From positions 1 to 64,000 of the forward strand of contig NZ_FOKC01000009.1 in assembly GCF_900112035.1 (NCBI RefSeq): DNA of 64,000 nucleotides, in the 5' to 3' direction. Shown here in pieces: positions 1-7,688 of the stretch (the first letter of the stretch is position 1; each line of letters starts with the position of its first letter). The notes under the pieces were generated by a model. It ran no database searches, was not told the DNA's origin, and saw only the letters and a program-made list of their open reading frames with translations. The stretch is from Nocardioides alpinus (lineage in GTDB: Bacteria > Actinomycetota > Actinomycetes > Propionibacteriales > Nocardioidaceae). Made by a program: the position numbers and the translations under genes.

Positions 1-84
1 CCACAGAACATGGGGTTGATAGGCCGGAGGTGTACAGCAGCAATGCCCAGCCGACCGGTACTAATAGGCCGAGGGCTTGTCCCA
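1..84 (+). rRNA. rrl: 23S ribosomal RNA, 3' end (partial)
   Basis: The window opens inside the extreme 3' end of a 23S rRNA gene. The conserved terminal segment ACCGGTACTAATAGGCCGAG is visible at about 54-73, and the mature end should fall near 83-84 by comparison with other 23S genes. Only the last ~84 bases are present, so the gene continues upstream. The 5S gene follows on the same strand, so this is the tail of a normal rrn operon. The exact end is inferred. Confidence 0.93.
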
Positions 85-265
85 ACACCGTACAAAACCA
101 CACAAGCACCCATGCTTGAAGTCTCCTTGTACAACGCGCATACGTAACGAACACCCACACAGACAAGATCTATCTGTTGTTCGCGTCCACTAAGCAGTTC
201 CCAACCAACACACCCAACCCCCGAGCAACACCCGGGGGCGAGGCAGATGTGTAGTGGTTGAAAGA
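85..265 (+). other. 23S-5S internal transcribed spacer
   Basis: About 180 bp between the 23S and 5S genes, less GC-rich than the rest of the window. It has no tRNA and no convincing coding sequence. It should be removed during rRNA maturation. The short reading frames that can be drawn across it and the 5S gene are not supported. Confidence 0.7.
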
Positions 266-383
266 GTTACGGCGGCCATAGCGAAACGGGAAACACCCGG
301 TCCCATACCGAACCCGGAAGTTAAGCCTTTCAGCGCCGATGGTACTGCAACCGAGAGGTTGTGGGAGAGTAGGACGCCGCCGG
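266..383 (+). rRNA. rrf: 5S ribosomal RNA
   Basis: A complete 5S rRNA gene of about 118 nt. It starts GTTACGGCGGCCATAGCG, contains the conserved CCCATACCGAACCCGGAAG block, and ends with a GCCGCC segment that pairs with the 5' end (helix I). Ends are set by that pairing and may be off by one or two bases. Confidence 0.95.
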
Positions 384-394
384 ACATACATTGG

Positions 395-426
395 GCAGAG
401 GCCACCAGATATCTGGTGGCCTCTGC
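395..426 (+). terminator. rrn operon terminator hairpin
   Basis: A perfect 32-nt inverted repeat with 16-nt arms (GCAGAGGCCACCAGAT and its complement), 11 nt after the 5S gene, followed by GTTATTT. A stem this long and perfect straight after 5S is a standard intrinsic terminator; the T tract is weak, as is usual in high-GC actinobacteria. Confidence 0.85.
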
Positions 427-497
427 GTTATTTCACGGCACGAGTGAGTACCGTGGCCTCATCACGGGGCCGAAGCGTCAAGAAGGGAAGTGCGGCT

Positions 498-1529
498 GTG
501 GCCGAGGACCGTCGAGGACAGCGTCCGGCACGAGGTGGCTCCAGCGCGGGACGAGGCAGCTCGGCCAGTGGCCGGAGCGGTGCTCCCTCACGTGGGGGCT
601 CGTCGGGCTCGCGCGGCAGCGACTCCCGAGGTGACGCGCGCGGAACCTCCCGTGGCGACTCGCGCGGTGGGGCGCCCTCGGGCGACTCCCGTGGTCGCGG
701 TTCGCGCGATGACCAGCCGCGAGGCAAGGGTGCACCCTCGCGAGGCGGCTACCAGGGCGGGAAGGGCGGTCCGGGCTCCAAGTCCGGCTCCCAGGAGCGT
801 GGCTTTCGTGGCCGCGGCGAGGAGCAGCAGCCCCGTACGGCGAGCCAGGCGGAGTACGACGGCCCGGAGCTGCCCGAGGACATCACGGGCGCCGAGCTCG
901 ATCGCGGTGTCCGCGCCCAGCTCAAGGGCCTGCCCGAGAAGCTGGCCGCCCGGGTCGCGCGTCACCTCGCGGCCGCCGGTGTACTGATCGACGAGGACCC
1001 GGAGACGGCCTACCAGCACACGCTGGCCGCCCGCGCCCGGGCGTCGCGCCTGGCAGTGGTCCGCGAGGCGACCGGTGAAGCCGCGTACGCAGCCGGCCAC
1101 TACGCCGAGGCGCTGGCCGAGCTCCGTGCCGCGAAGCGGATGAACGGCGCCACCGACTACCTGCCCATCATGGCGGACTGCCACCGTGCGCTCGGCAACC
1201 CCGAGCAGGCGATCAAGCTGGCCAAGAGCCCGTCGGTCTCCAACTTCAGCACCGAGGCGAAGGCAGAGATGACGCTGGTCGAGGCCGGTGCCCGGCGCGA
1301 CATGGGTCAGCTGGATGCGGCCCTGCGGACGCTCGAGCTCGCCCCGCTGAACTCCAAGAGCCGGTCGGCCTGGGCGGTGCGCCTGCGCTACGCGTACGCC
1401 GACACCCTCGAGTCTGCTGGACGTGAGTCGGACGCCCTGGCGTGGTTCCACCGCACGCACGCCATCGACTCCGAGGAGCTGACGGACGCCGCTGAGCGCG
1501 CCGACCTGCTGGAGCGCAAGCAGTCCTGA
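498..1529 (+). CDS. TPR-like protein with Arg/Gly/Ser-rich N-terminus
   Basis: A 343-residue protein of unknown function. Residues about 1-115 are a low-complexity Arg/Gly/Ser/Pro tail (repeats such as SRGDSRGG) that looks disordered and could bind RNA or acidic partners. Residues about 130-340 are Ala-rich helical repeats resembling tetratricopeptide units (for example YAAGHYAEALAELRAAKRM). The GTG start at 498 is chosen because AGAAGGGAAG lies just upstream, and longer frames would run into the terminator and 5S gene. It is the first gene after the rrn operon and has its own leader. TPR proteins usually mediate protein contacts; no specific role is visible. Confidence 0.75.
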   Translation: MAEDRRGQRPARGGSSAGRGSSASGRSGAPSRGGSSGSRGSDSRGDARGTSRGDSRGGAPSGDSRGRGSRDDQPRGKGAPSRGGYQGGKGGPGSKSGSQERGFRGRGEEQQPRTASQAEYDGPELPEDITGAELDRGVRAQLKGLPEKLAARVARHLAAAGVLIDEDPETAYQHTLAARARASRLAVVREATGEAAYAAGHYAEALAELRAAKRMNGATDYLPIMADCHRALGNPEQAIKLAKSPSVSNFSTEAKAEMTLVEAGARRDMGQLDAALRTLELAPLNSKSRSAWAVRLRYAYADTLESAGRESDALAWFHRTHAIDSEELTDAAERADLLERKQS

Positions 1530-1679
1530 CCCGGAAGGGCCCGTCGCGCTGGCGTTCGGGCGCCCCATGGGTCACAATGGAGCCACTAATCACATACGTG
1601 TCACTCGACTCGCGTTGAGCAACGACGACAGACCGCTGGGGAAGGCGCATCTGGAGCGTCGGAACTCAAGGAGGTCGTG

Positions 1680-2207
1680 GTGACCACACGCATTGCTTCC
1701 CGCCCGGACGGTCCGGGGACGCGGGGCATTCTCTACGTGCACTCTGCTCCCTCTGCCCTCTGCCCTCACATCGAGTGGGCCGTGGGCGGAGTCCTCGGAG
1801 TTGCCGTCTCGCTCGACTGGACGCCGCAGCCTGCCCAGCCGGGGTCGTACCGCGCTGAGCTGTCGTGGAGCGGCGTCGCAGGCACGGCCGCCGCCGTGGC
1901 GTCGGGCCTGCGCGGGTGGAACCACCTGCGCTTCGAGATCACCGAGGAGCCGACCAGCTCCACGGAGGGCACCCGCTTCTCGTGCACCCCTGACCTGGGC
2001 ATCTTCCACGCCATCACCGGACCGCACGGCGACATCCTGATCCCCGAGGACCGGCTCAAGGCCGCCGTGGTGAAGGCCGCGCTGGGTGACACGACGTTGC
2101 TGCTCGAGATCGACCAGCTGCTGGGCAAGCCGTGGGACGACGAGCTGGAGACCTTCCGGCACGCCGGCGACGGGGCGCCGGTGCGCTGGTTGCACCAGGT
2201 GGTCTGA
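1680..2207 (+). CDS. DUF3145 family protein
   Basis: A 175-residue cytosolic protein recognised as DUF3145, an actinobacteria-specific family of unknown function; the opening ILYVHSAPSALCPHIEWAVGG is the family signature. It has no signal peptide or membrane segment. Two GTG codons (1677 and 1680) are in frame; the AAGGAGG at 1668-1674 gives better spacing to 1680, so that is preferred. It is convergent with the fatty-acid operon and separated from it by a hairpin. Adjacency to accD may mean a link to lipid metabolism, but that is speculative. Confidence 0.85.
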   Translation: MTTRIASRPDGPGTRGILYVHSAPSALCPHIEWAVGGVLGVAVSLDWTPQPAQPGSYRAELSWSGVAGTAAAVASGLRGWNHLRFEITEEPTSSTEGTRFSCTPDLGIFHAITGPHGDILIPEDRLKAAVVKAALGDTTLLLEIDQLLGKPWDDELETFRHAGDGAPVRWLHQVV

Positions 2208-2250
2208 GCCAGCCTCCCCGCACGGAGCAATCAGGGGCTGGTCGGCTCAG
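2204..2250. terminator. bidirectional terminator between DUF3145 gene and accD
   Basis: Inverted repeat with left arm CTGAGCCAGCC (2204-2214) and right arm GGCTGGTCGGCTCAG (2236-2250), between two convergent genes and touching both stop codons. The arms pair over 11 positions with a short bulge. No T tract is present, so termination efficiency is uncertain. Confidence 0.55.
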
Positions 2251-3677
2251 AGCGGGATGTTGCCGTGCCGGCCGCGTCGTACGCCGACGGTGTCGATCTC
2301 GTGGCGCATCCCCTCGGCGATGGCGCTGCGGGTGCGGGTCGGCTCGACCACCTCGTCGACGACGCCGATCTCGACGGCCTTGTCCACACCCCCGGCGATC
2401 CGCTCGTGCTCGGCGGCGAGCTCGGCCTCGACCTGGGGGCGGATCTCGGGTGAGACCTCGGCGAGCCTGCGTCGGTGGAGCACGCGGATGGCTGCCACGG
2501 CGCCCATCACGGCGACCTCGGCTCCGGGCCACGCGAAGACGCGGGTGGCGCCGAGGGAGCGTGCATTCATGGCGATGTAGGCGCCGCCGTAGGTCTTGCG
2601 GGTCACCAGGGTCACCCGCGGCACCACGCACTCGCCGAACGCGTGCAGCAGCTTGGCGCCGCGGCGTACGACGCCGTCCCACTCCTGGCCGACACCCGGG
2701 AGGTAGCCCGGCACGTCGACGAGGACGATCAGCGGTACGCCGAAGGCGTCACACATCCGGACGAAGCGGGACGCCTTCTCCGCGGACAGCGAGTCGAGGC
2801 AGCCGCCGAGCCTCAGTGGGTTGTTGGCCACGACGCCGACGGTGCGGCCTCCGAAGCGACCCAGGGCAGTGACGATGTTGGGGGCCCAGCGGGCGTGCAG
2901 CTCCTGCATGGTGCCCTCGTCGAGCACGCCGTCGACGAGCGGGTGCACGTCGTAGGCACGCTTCTTGGACTCGGGCAGCAGTGCGCCGAGGTCGCGGTCC
3001 TCCACCTCGTCGGCGGCGAGGCTGCCCTGCGACCCGAGGAGCGAGGCGACGGTCCGGGCCTTGTCGAGGGCGTCGCGCTCGGAGTCGGTGAGGATGTGGA
3101 CGACGCCCGAGCGACGGCCGTGCGGCTCGGGGCCACCGAGTCGCAGCATGTCGACGTCCTCGCCGGTGACGGAGCGGACGACGTCGGGACCGGTCACGAA
3201 GATGCGACCCTCGGGACCGAGGATGACGCAGTCGGTCAGCGCCGGACCGTAGGCGGCTCCGCCGGCTGCGGGGCCGAGGACGACGGAGATCTGCGGGATG
3301 ACACCGGAGGCCTGGGTCATCACCTGGAAGATCCGGCCGACGGCGTGGAGGGACAGCACTCCCTCGGCGAGCCGGGCACCGCCGGAGTGCCAGAGGCCGA
3401 TGATCGGCACGCCGTCGGTGATGGCGCGGTGGTAGGCGTCGACGACGACGCGGCAGCCGACGTCACCCATCGCGCCACCCATCACGGTGGCGTCGCTGCA
3501 GAAGGCGACCACGGACGTGCCGTCCACCCGACCGACTGCGGCGAGCATGCCCGAGTCGTCGTCGGCGGTGATCAGCTCGAGGGTGCCCTCGTCGAGCAGC
3601 GCGGTCAGGCGGAGCACCGGGTTGCGAGGGTCCTCCTCACGCGGCAGCTTGACGGGCTTGACGGCGGTCGCGGTCAT
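2247..3677 (-). CDS. accD: acyl-CoA carboxylase beta subunit (carboxyltransferase)
   Basis: A 476-residue biotin-dependent carboxyltransferase that moves the carboxyl group from carboxybiotin to acetyl-CoA or propionyl-CoA, giving malonyl- or methylmalonyl-CoA. It shows the two crotonase-like halves of the family, with glycine-rich acyl-CoA and biotin pockets at LGPAAGGAAYGPALTD and RKTYGGAYIAMNAR, and WPGAEVAVMG near the C-terminus. The ATG at 3677 is chosen; extending upstream adds unrelated sequence. It is the last gene of the fab operon, the position of accD6 in mycobacteria, where the product supplies malonyl-CoA. No biotin-carrying alpha subunit is encoded in the window, so it must come from elsewhere. 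Acetyl versus propionyl preference cannot be read by eye. Confidence 0.92.
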   Translation of the reverse strand: MTATAVKPVKLPREEDPRNPVLRLTALLDEGTLELITADDDSGMLAAVGRVDGTSVVAFCSDATVMGGAMGDVGCRVVVDAYHRAITDGVPIIGLWHSGGARLAEGVLSLHAVGRIFQVMTQASGVIPQISVVLGPAAGGAAYGPALTDCVILGPEGRIFVTGPDVVRSVTGEDVDMLRLGGPEPHGRRSGVVHILTDSERDALDKARTVASLLGSQGSLAADEVEDRDLGALLPESKKRAYDVHPLVDGVLDEGTMQELHARWAPNIVTALGRFGGRTVGVVANNPLRLGGCLDSLSAEKASRFVRMCDAFGVPLIVLVDVPGYLPGVGQEWDGVVRRGAKLLHAFGECVVPRVTLVTRKTYGGAYIAMNARSLGATRVFAWPGAEVAVMGAVAAIRVLHRRRLAEVSPEIRPQVEAELAAEHERIAGGVDKAVEIGVVDEVVEPTRTRSAIAEGMRHEIDTVGVRRGRHGNIPL

Positions 3678-3756
3678 GGGTGGTCCTTCCGGGGTCCCCG
3701 CGGAGCTGTTCCACGGAGGGGCGAAGCGGGGGAGCGGGAGAACTCCGCGAGGTGTC

Positions 3757-5007
3757 TCAGACGCTCCCGAAGGCGACGGCGACGTTGGCGCCACCGAAGC
3801 CGAAGGAGTTGTTGAGCCCCACGATGTCGCCCTGCGGGAGGTCACGTCGCGACGTCGGGATGTCGAGGTCGACCTCGGGGTCCAGGTGGTCGAGGTTGAT
3901 CGTCGGCGGGCTGACCCGGTCGCGCAGCGCCATGACGGTGGCGATGGCCTCGAGGGCCCCGGCGCCGCCGAGGAGGTGACCGGTCATCGACTTGGTGCTG
4001 GTGACGACACAGCGGTCGACGTGCTCGCCGAGGACGGCGTGCAGCATCAGACCCTCGGCGATGTCGCCCTTGGGCGTCGAGGTGGCGTGGGCGTTGACGT
4101 GGACGACCGTCGCGGGATCGACGTCGCCCTCGCGGAGCGCCATCTTGATCGCGCGGGTGCCGCCGCGACCCTCGGGGTCGGGCTGGGCGATGTCGTGGGC
4201 GTCGTTGCTGATGCCGGCGCCGAGCACCTGGGCGTAGATCGTGGCGCCACGGGCGCGGGCGTGCTCCTCGGACTCGAGGATCAGCACGGAGCCACCCTCG
4301 CCGAGGACGAAGCCGTCGCGGCCGGTGTCCCACGGGCGGGAGACGGTGGTCGGGTCGCCGCCGTCCTCGCTGCCGGTCTTGGACAGCGCCATCATGTTGG
4401 CGAACGCGGCCATCGGGAGCGGGTGGATCGCGGCCTCGGTGCCACCGGCGATCACGACGTCGGCACGACCCAGGCGGATCAGGTCGATGGCCATCGCGAT
4501 GGCCTCGTTGCCCGAGGCGCAGGCCGACGTGGGCGCGTGGACAGCGGCGCGGGCTCCGTACTTGAGGCTGACGTTGGCAGCCGGGGCGTTGGGCATGAGC
4601 ATCGGCACGGCGAGGGGGGACACCCGGCGGGCGCCCTTCTCGAGCAGCGTGTCGTAGTTGGCGAGCAGGGTGGTGACACCACCGATGCCCGAGGCGAGGC
4701 ACACGCCGAGGCGTTCGGGCTCGAGGCCGGAGCCCTCGAGGCCGGAGTCGGCCCAAGCCTGGTCGGCGGCGACCATGGCGAACTGGCTGGAGCGGTCGAG
4801 GCGACGGGCCTTGACCCGGTCGAGGATCTCCGAGGGCTCGACGGCCACGCGGCCACCGATCTTCACCGGGAGCTGGTCGACCCAGTCGTCGGTGAGGTGC
4901 CTGATGCCGGAGGTGCCGGCGAGCAGCGCCTGCCACGTGGTGGGGACGTCCCCACCGACGGGGGACGTGGTGCCGAGGCCGGTGACGACTACGCGGGTCG
5001 AGGGCAT
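3757..5007 (-). CDS. fabF: beta-ketoacyl-ACP synthase II
   Basis: A 416-residue condensing enzyme that extends acyl-ACP by two carbons from malonyl-ACP. The Cys-His-His triad is intact: C163 in TSACASG, H307 in VNAHATS and H344 in KSMTGHLLGGAG, plus the C-terminal glycine-rich NNSFGFGGAN. Length is normal for FabF/KasA. It follows acpP by about 85 bp and precedes accD by about 80 bp on the same strand. This is the only elongating condensing enzyme in the operon; mycobacteria have two (KasA and KasB). Cytosolic. Confidence 0.96.
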   Translation of the reverse strand: MPSTRVVVTGLGTTSPVGGDVPTTWQALLAGTSGIRHLTDDWVDQLPVKIGGRVAVEPSEILDRVKARRLDRSSQFAMVAADQAWADSGLEGSGLEPERLGVCLASGIGGVTTLLANYDTLLEKGARRVSPLAVPMLMPNAPAANVSLKYGARAAVHAPTSACASGNEAIAMAIDLIRLGRADVVIAGGTEAAIHPLPMAAFANMMALSKTGSEDGGDPTTVSRPWDTGRDGFVLGEGGSVLILESEEHARARGATIYAQVLGAGISNDAHDIAQPDPEGRGGTRAIKMALREGDVDPATVVHVNAHATSTPKGDIAEGLMLHAVLGEHVDRCVVTSTKSMTGHLLGGAGALEAIATVMALRDRVSPPTINLDHLDPEVDLDIPTSRRDLPQGDIVGLNNSFGFGGANVAVAFGSV

Positions 5008-5093
5008 CAGGGTGGTTCCGTTCTCGTGAGGGTGGGGTGGGGCTGGTCACGGGTGGCCGGCGCTCAGCAGGCCACCCGTGACGTGTGCGGGAC

Positions 5094-5339
5094 TCAGCCC
5101 TGCGAACGCTCGATGAAGGCGACGGCGTCGCCGACGGTCTTGAGGTTCTTGACCTCGTCGTCCGGGATGGTCACGCCGAACTTCTCCTCGGCGGCCACGA
5201 CGACCTCGACCATGGAGAGCGAGTCGACGTCGAGGTCGTCCACGAAGGACTTGTCCAGCTGGACGTCGTCGGCGTCGACGCCGGCGACCTCGTTGACGAT
5301 GTCGGCGAGGTCCGCGCGGATTTCTTCGGTGGTGGCCAT
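5094..5339 (-). CDS. acpP: acyl carrier protein
   Basis: An 81-residue acidic acyl carrier protein. The phosphopantetheine attachment serine is S40 in the DVDSLSMVE motif. It carries the growing acyl chain between FabD, FabH and FabF, its operon neighbours. Length and sequence are typical and there is no long C-terminal extension of the mycobacterial AcpM kind. Purine-rich AGAAGGGAAGG precedes the ATG. Confidence 0.97.
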   Translation of the reverse strand: MATTEEIRADLADIVNEVAGVDADDVQLDKSFVDDLDVDSLSMVEVVVAAEEKFGVTIPDDEVKNLKTVGDAVAFIERSQG

Positions 5340-5405
5340 GGGCCTTCCCTTCTTCTTGGGTGTGCTGCTTGGGGTGGTCTGGTGGTGAAGCGTAGGTGGA
5401 GCGGG

Positions 5406-6419
5406 CTAGGGGACGGTGACGACCTGGGCGGCGTAGGACAGTCCGGCGCCGAACGCGATGAGCAGGGCCGTGTCGCCGGACCGGGCCTCGCCCTCGGCCA
5501 TCATCCGGTCGAGCGCGAGCGGGACCGACGCGGCGGAGCTGTTGCCCTGGTCGGCGACGTCGCGGGCGATGCGTACCGTGCTGGGCAGCTTCATGGACCG
5601 CGCCATCGCGTCGATGATGCGCATGTTGGCCTGGTGGGGCACGAAGACGTCGAGGTCGTCGAGGGTGACGCCGGCGGCGTCCAGGGCCTGCTGGCCGATC
5701 TTGGCCATCGCGAAGGACGCCCAGCGGAAGACCGGGTTGCCCTGCATGGTCAGGTGCGGCATCACGCCGCTGCCGGGCACCTCGGGACTGCCGACCACGT
5801 CGCGCCAGTCCTCACGCTGCCGGATGAGGTCGAACTGCTCACCGTCCGAGCCCCACACCACCGGTCCGATGCCGGGGGTGTCGCTCGGACCGACGACGGC
5901 GGCGCCGGCACCGTCGGCGAAGATGAAGGCGGTGCCGCGATCGGTGAGGTCGAGGATGTCGGTGAGGCGCTCGACGCCGACGACCAGGACGTAGCGGGCG
6001 CTGCCGGCGCGCACGATGTCGGAGGCGAGCGCGATGCCGTGGCAGAACCCCGAGCACGCGGCGGAGATGTCGAACGCCGCGGCGTGGTCGGTGCCGAGCT
6101 CGTGGGCGATCGCGGTGGCGACGGCGGGGGTCTGGAGCAGGTGGCTGACCGTGGCGACGACGACGCAGTCGATCTGGCCGGCCTCGAGGCCGGCCCGCTC
6201 GATGGCGATCCTGGACGCCTCGACCGACATCATCTGGACGGTCTCGTCCGGGCCGGCCCACCGGCGGGTCTTGATGCCCGAGCGCTGCTGGATCCACTCG
6301 TCGCTGGAGGCGATCGCGTCGACGACGTCGGCGTTGGGGACGAGTCGGACGGGCCGGTAGGCGCCGACGCCCAGGATGGCCGCGTGCGGCGAGCCCGTGG
6401 TGGTGGTGAGGCTGGTCAT
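5406..6419 (-). CDS. fabH: beta-ketoacyl-ACP synthase III
   Basis: A 337-residue enzyme that starts fatty-acid synthesis by condensing an acyl-CoA primer with malonyl-ACP. The Cys-His-Asn triad is present: C122 in ISAACSGF, His in VPHQANMR and Asn in DQGNSSAASVP. The ATG at 6419 is chosen because it overlaps the fabD stop codon (ATGA), showing translational coupling; the frame can be drawn longer only into fabD. In actinobacteria such enzymes often use branched primers, which the sequence alone does not settle. Confidence 0.95.
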   Translation of the reverse strand: MTSLTTTTGSPHAAILGVGAYRPVRLVPNADVVDAIASSDEWIQQRSGIKTRRWAGPDETVQMMSVEASRIAIERAGLEAGQIDCVVVATVSHLLQTPAVATAIAHELGTDHAAAFDISAACSGFCHGIALASDIVRAGSARYVLVVGVERLTDILDLTDRGTAFIFADGAGAAVVGPSDTPGIGPVVWGSDGEQFDLIRQREDWRDVVGSPEVPGSGVMPHLTMQGNPVFRWASFAMAKIGQQALDAAGVTLDDLDVFVPHQANMRIIDAMARSMKLPSTVRIARDVADQGNSSAASVPLALDRMMAEGEARSGDTALLIAFGAGLSYAAQVVTVP

Positions 6420-7603
6420 GAGGGGGTCCCCTCCGGGTGCAGTCGGAGCAGGGGTTGGCCGGGGGAGACGAGGTCGCCGTCCTCGACGAGCCACTCGACC
6501 ACCGAGCCCCCGTGGGCAGCGGTGATGTCGGTGCGGTCCCGCAGGCTGGCGACGGCACCGATGACGGCGCCGGGTGCGAGCAGGTCGAGGTCGGCGGCCT
6601 CGGTGGAGATGTGGAACGTGCCCTTGGCGGGGGAGACCACCATCCGCCAGGTGGGGGTGGTCTCGATCTGCGAGGCCTCGCCGTGCTTGTCGCAGAAGTC
6701 GCGGGCTGCGTCGAGCTGGTCGGGGGTCTTGAGCGCAAAGGTCTCGACGCCCTTGAGCGCGCGCTTGGCGATGCCGGTGAGCGTGCCGGCCGGAGGCATC
6801 TCCAGGATGCCGGTCACGCCGAGGTCGCTCATCGTCTCCATGCAGAGGTCCCAGCGAACGGGGTTGGCGATCTGACCGACGATGCGGCGCAGGACCTCCC
6901 GGCCGTCGTGCACGACCTGACCGTCCCGGTTGGAGATGAGCGGGGTGCGCGGGTCGTGGGTGGAGACCGACCGGGCCAGCGAGGACATCCGGTCGACCGC
7001 AGGGGCCATGTGGGAGGTGTGGAAGGCACCGGCGACGCTCAACGGCATCAGCCGTGCCTTGGCCGGCGGGTCCTCCGCGAACGCAGCGAGCTGCTCCATC
7101 GTGCCGGCGGCCACCACCTGGCCGGCCCCGTTGTCGTTGGCGGGGGTCAGCCCGTGGCGCTCAATCGTGGCGAGCACCTCCTCGCGCTCACCCCCCAGCA
7201 CTGCGGTCATTCCGGTCGCGGTGGTCGCAGCGGCCTCGGCCATCGCGTTGCCGCGCTCCCGGACCAGCACCATCGCCTGCTCGGCGGTGATCGCGCGGGC
7301 GCCGGCCGCTGCGGTCAGCTCCCCCACGCTGTGGCCCGCGACGGCACCGATGCGCGAGAAGGTGTCGGCGGGGTGCGGGAAGACGTCGAGCGCGGCGATG
7401 AGGCCGGTGGCGACCAGCAGGGGCTGGGCGATCTTGGTGTCGCGGATCGTCTCGGCATCGGCCTGGGTGCCGTAGTGGGCCAGGTCGATGCCGGCGACGG
7501 TGGCCAGCCAGTCGAAGCGCGCGGCGAAGGTCGGGTCCTCCAGCCAGGGCGTGAGGAATCCGGGGGTCTGGGCCCCTTGACCAGGGGCGACGATGACGAG
7601 CAC
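6416..7603 (-). CDS. fabD: malonyl-CoA:ACP transacylase with C-terminal biotinyl-like domain
   Basis: A 395-residue protein that loads malonate from CoA onto ACP. The transacylase part (about 1-310) has the GQGAQ oxyanion loop (Q9), the nucleophile S92 in GHSVG, R117 and H195 in GAFHTSHM. Stand-alone FabD proteins usually end near 310 residues, so about 80 residues are extra. The tail (about 322-390) reads like a biotinyl/lipoyl domain: a GAVIGAVASLRDR segment where EAMKM would sit, then ITAAHGGSVVEWLVEDGDLVSPGQPLL. The modifiable lysine is absent, so it is probably not biotinylated. It is first in the fab operon after fasR. The catalytic role is firm; the tail assignment is by pattern only. 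Confidence 0.93.
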   Translation of the reverse strand: MLVIVAPGQGAQTPGFLTPWLEDPTFAARFDWLATVAGIDLAHYGTQADAETIRDTKIAQPLLVATGLIAALDVFPHPADTFSRIGAVAGHSVGELTAAAGARAITAEQAMVLVRERGNAMAEAAATTATGMTAVLGGEREEVLATIERHGLTPANDNGAGQVVAAGTMEQLAAFAEDPPAKARLMPLSVAGAFHTSHMAPAVDRMSSLARSVSTHDPRTPLISNRDGQVVHDGREVLRRIVGQIANPVRWDLCMETMSDLGVTGILEMPPAGTLTGIAKRALKGVETFALKTPDQLDAARDFCDKHGEASQIETTPTWRMVVSPAKGTFHISTEAADLDLLAPGAVIGAVASLRDRTDITAAHGGSVVEWLVEDGDLVSPGQPLLRLHPEGTPS

Positions 7604-7671
7604 GTGACCACTCTGACGGGTCAGGAGGCACCGCCGCGGGTCCGACGCCGACGAAACTCACCCGGTAAACC

Positions 7672-7688
7672 TTGTAGGTTTCCTACAA
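7672..7688. promoter_or_regulatory. candidate operator between fasR and fabD
   Basis: Perfect palindrome TTGTAGG-TTT-CCTACAA, 68 bp upstream of the fabD start and overlapping the fasR stop codon. FasR-type regulators bind at the fabD promoter in Streptomyces, so this is a reasonable FasR site. That the palindrome is FasR's own target is inference; its unusual AT-rich make-up in GC-rich surroundings supports a binding role. Confidence 0.45.

Noticed and set aside
170..405. Short reading frames over the ITS and 5S gene
   Set aside because: They fall inside rRNA and spacer DNA and have no ribosome site or protein-like composition.
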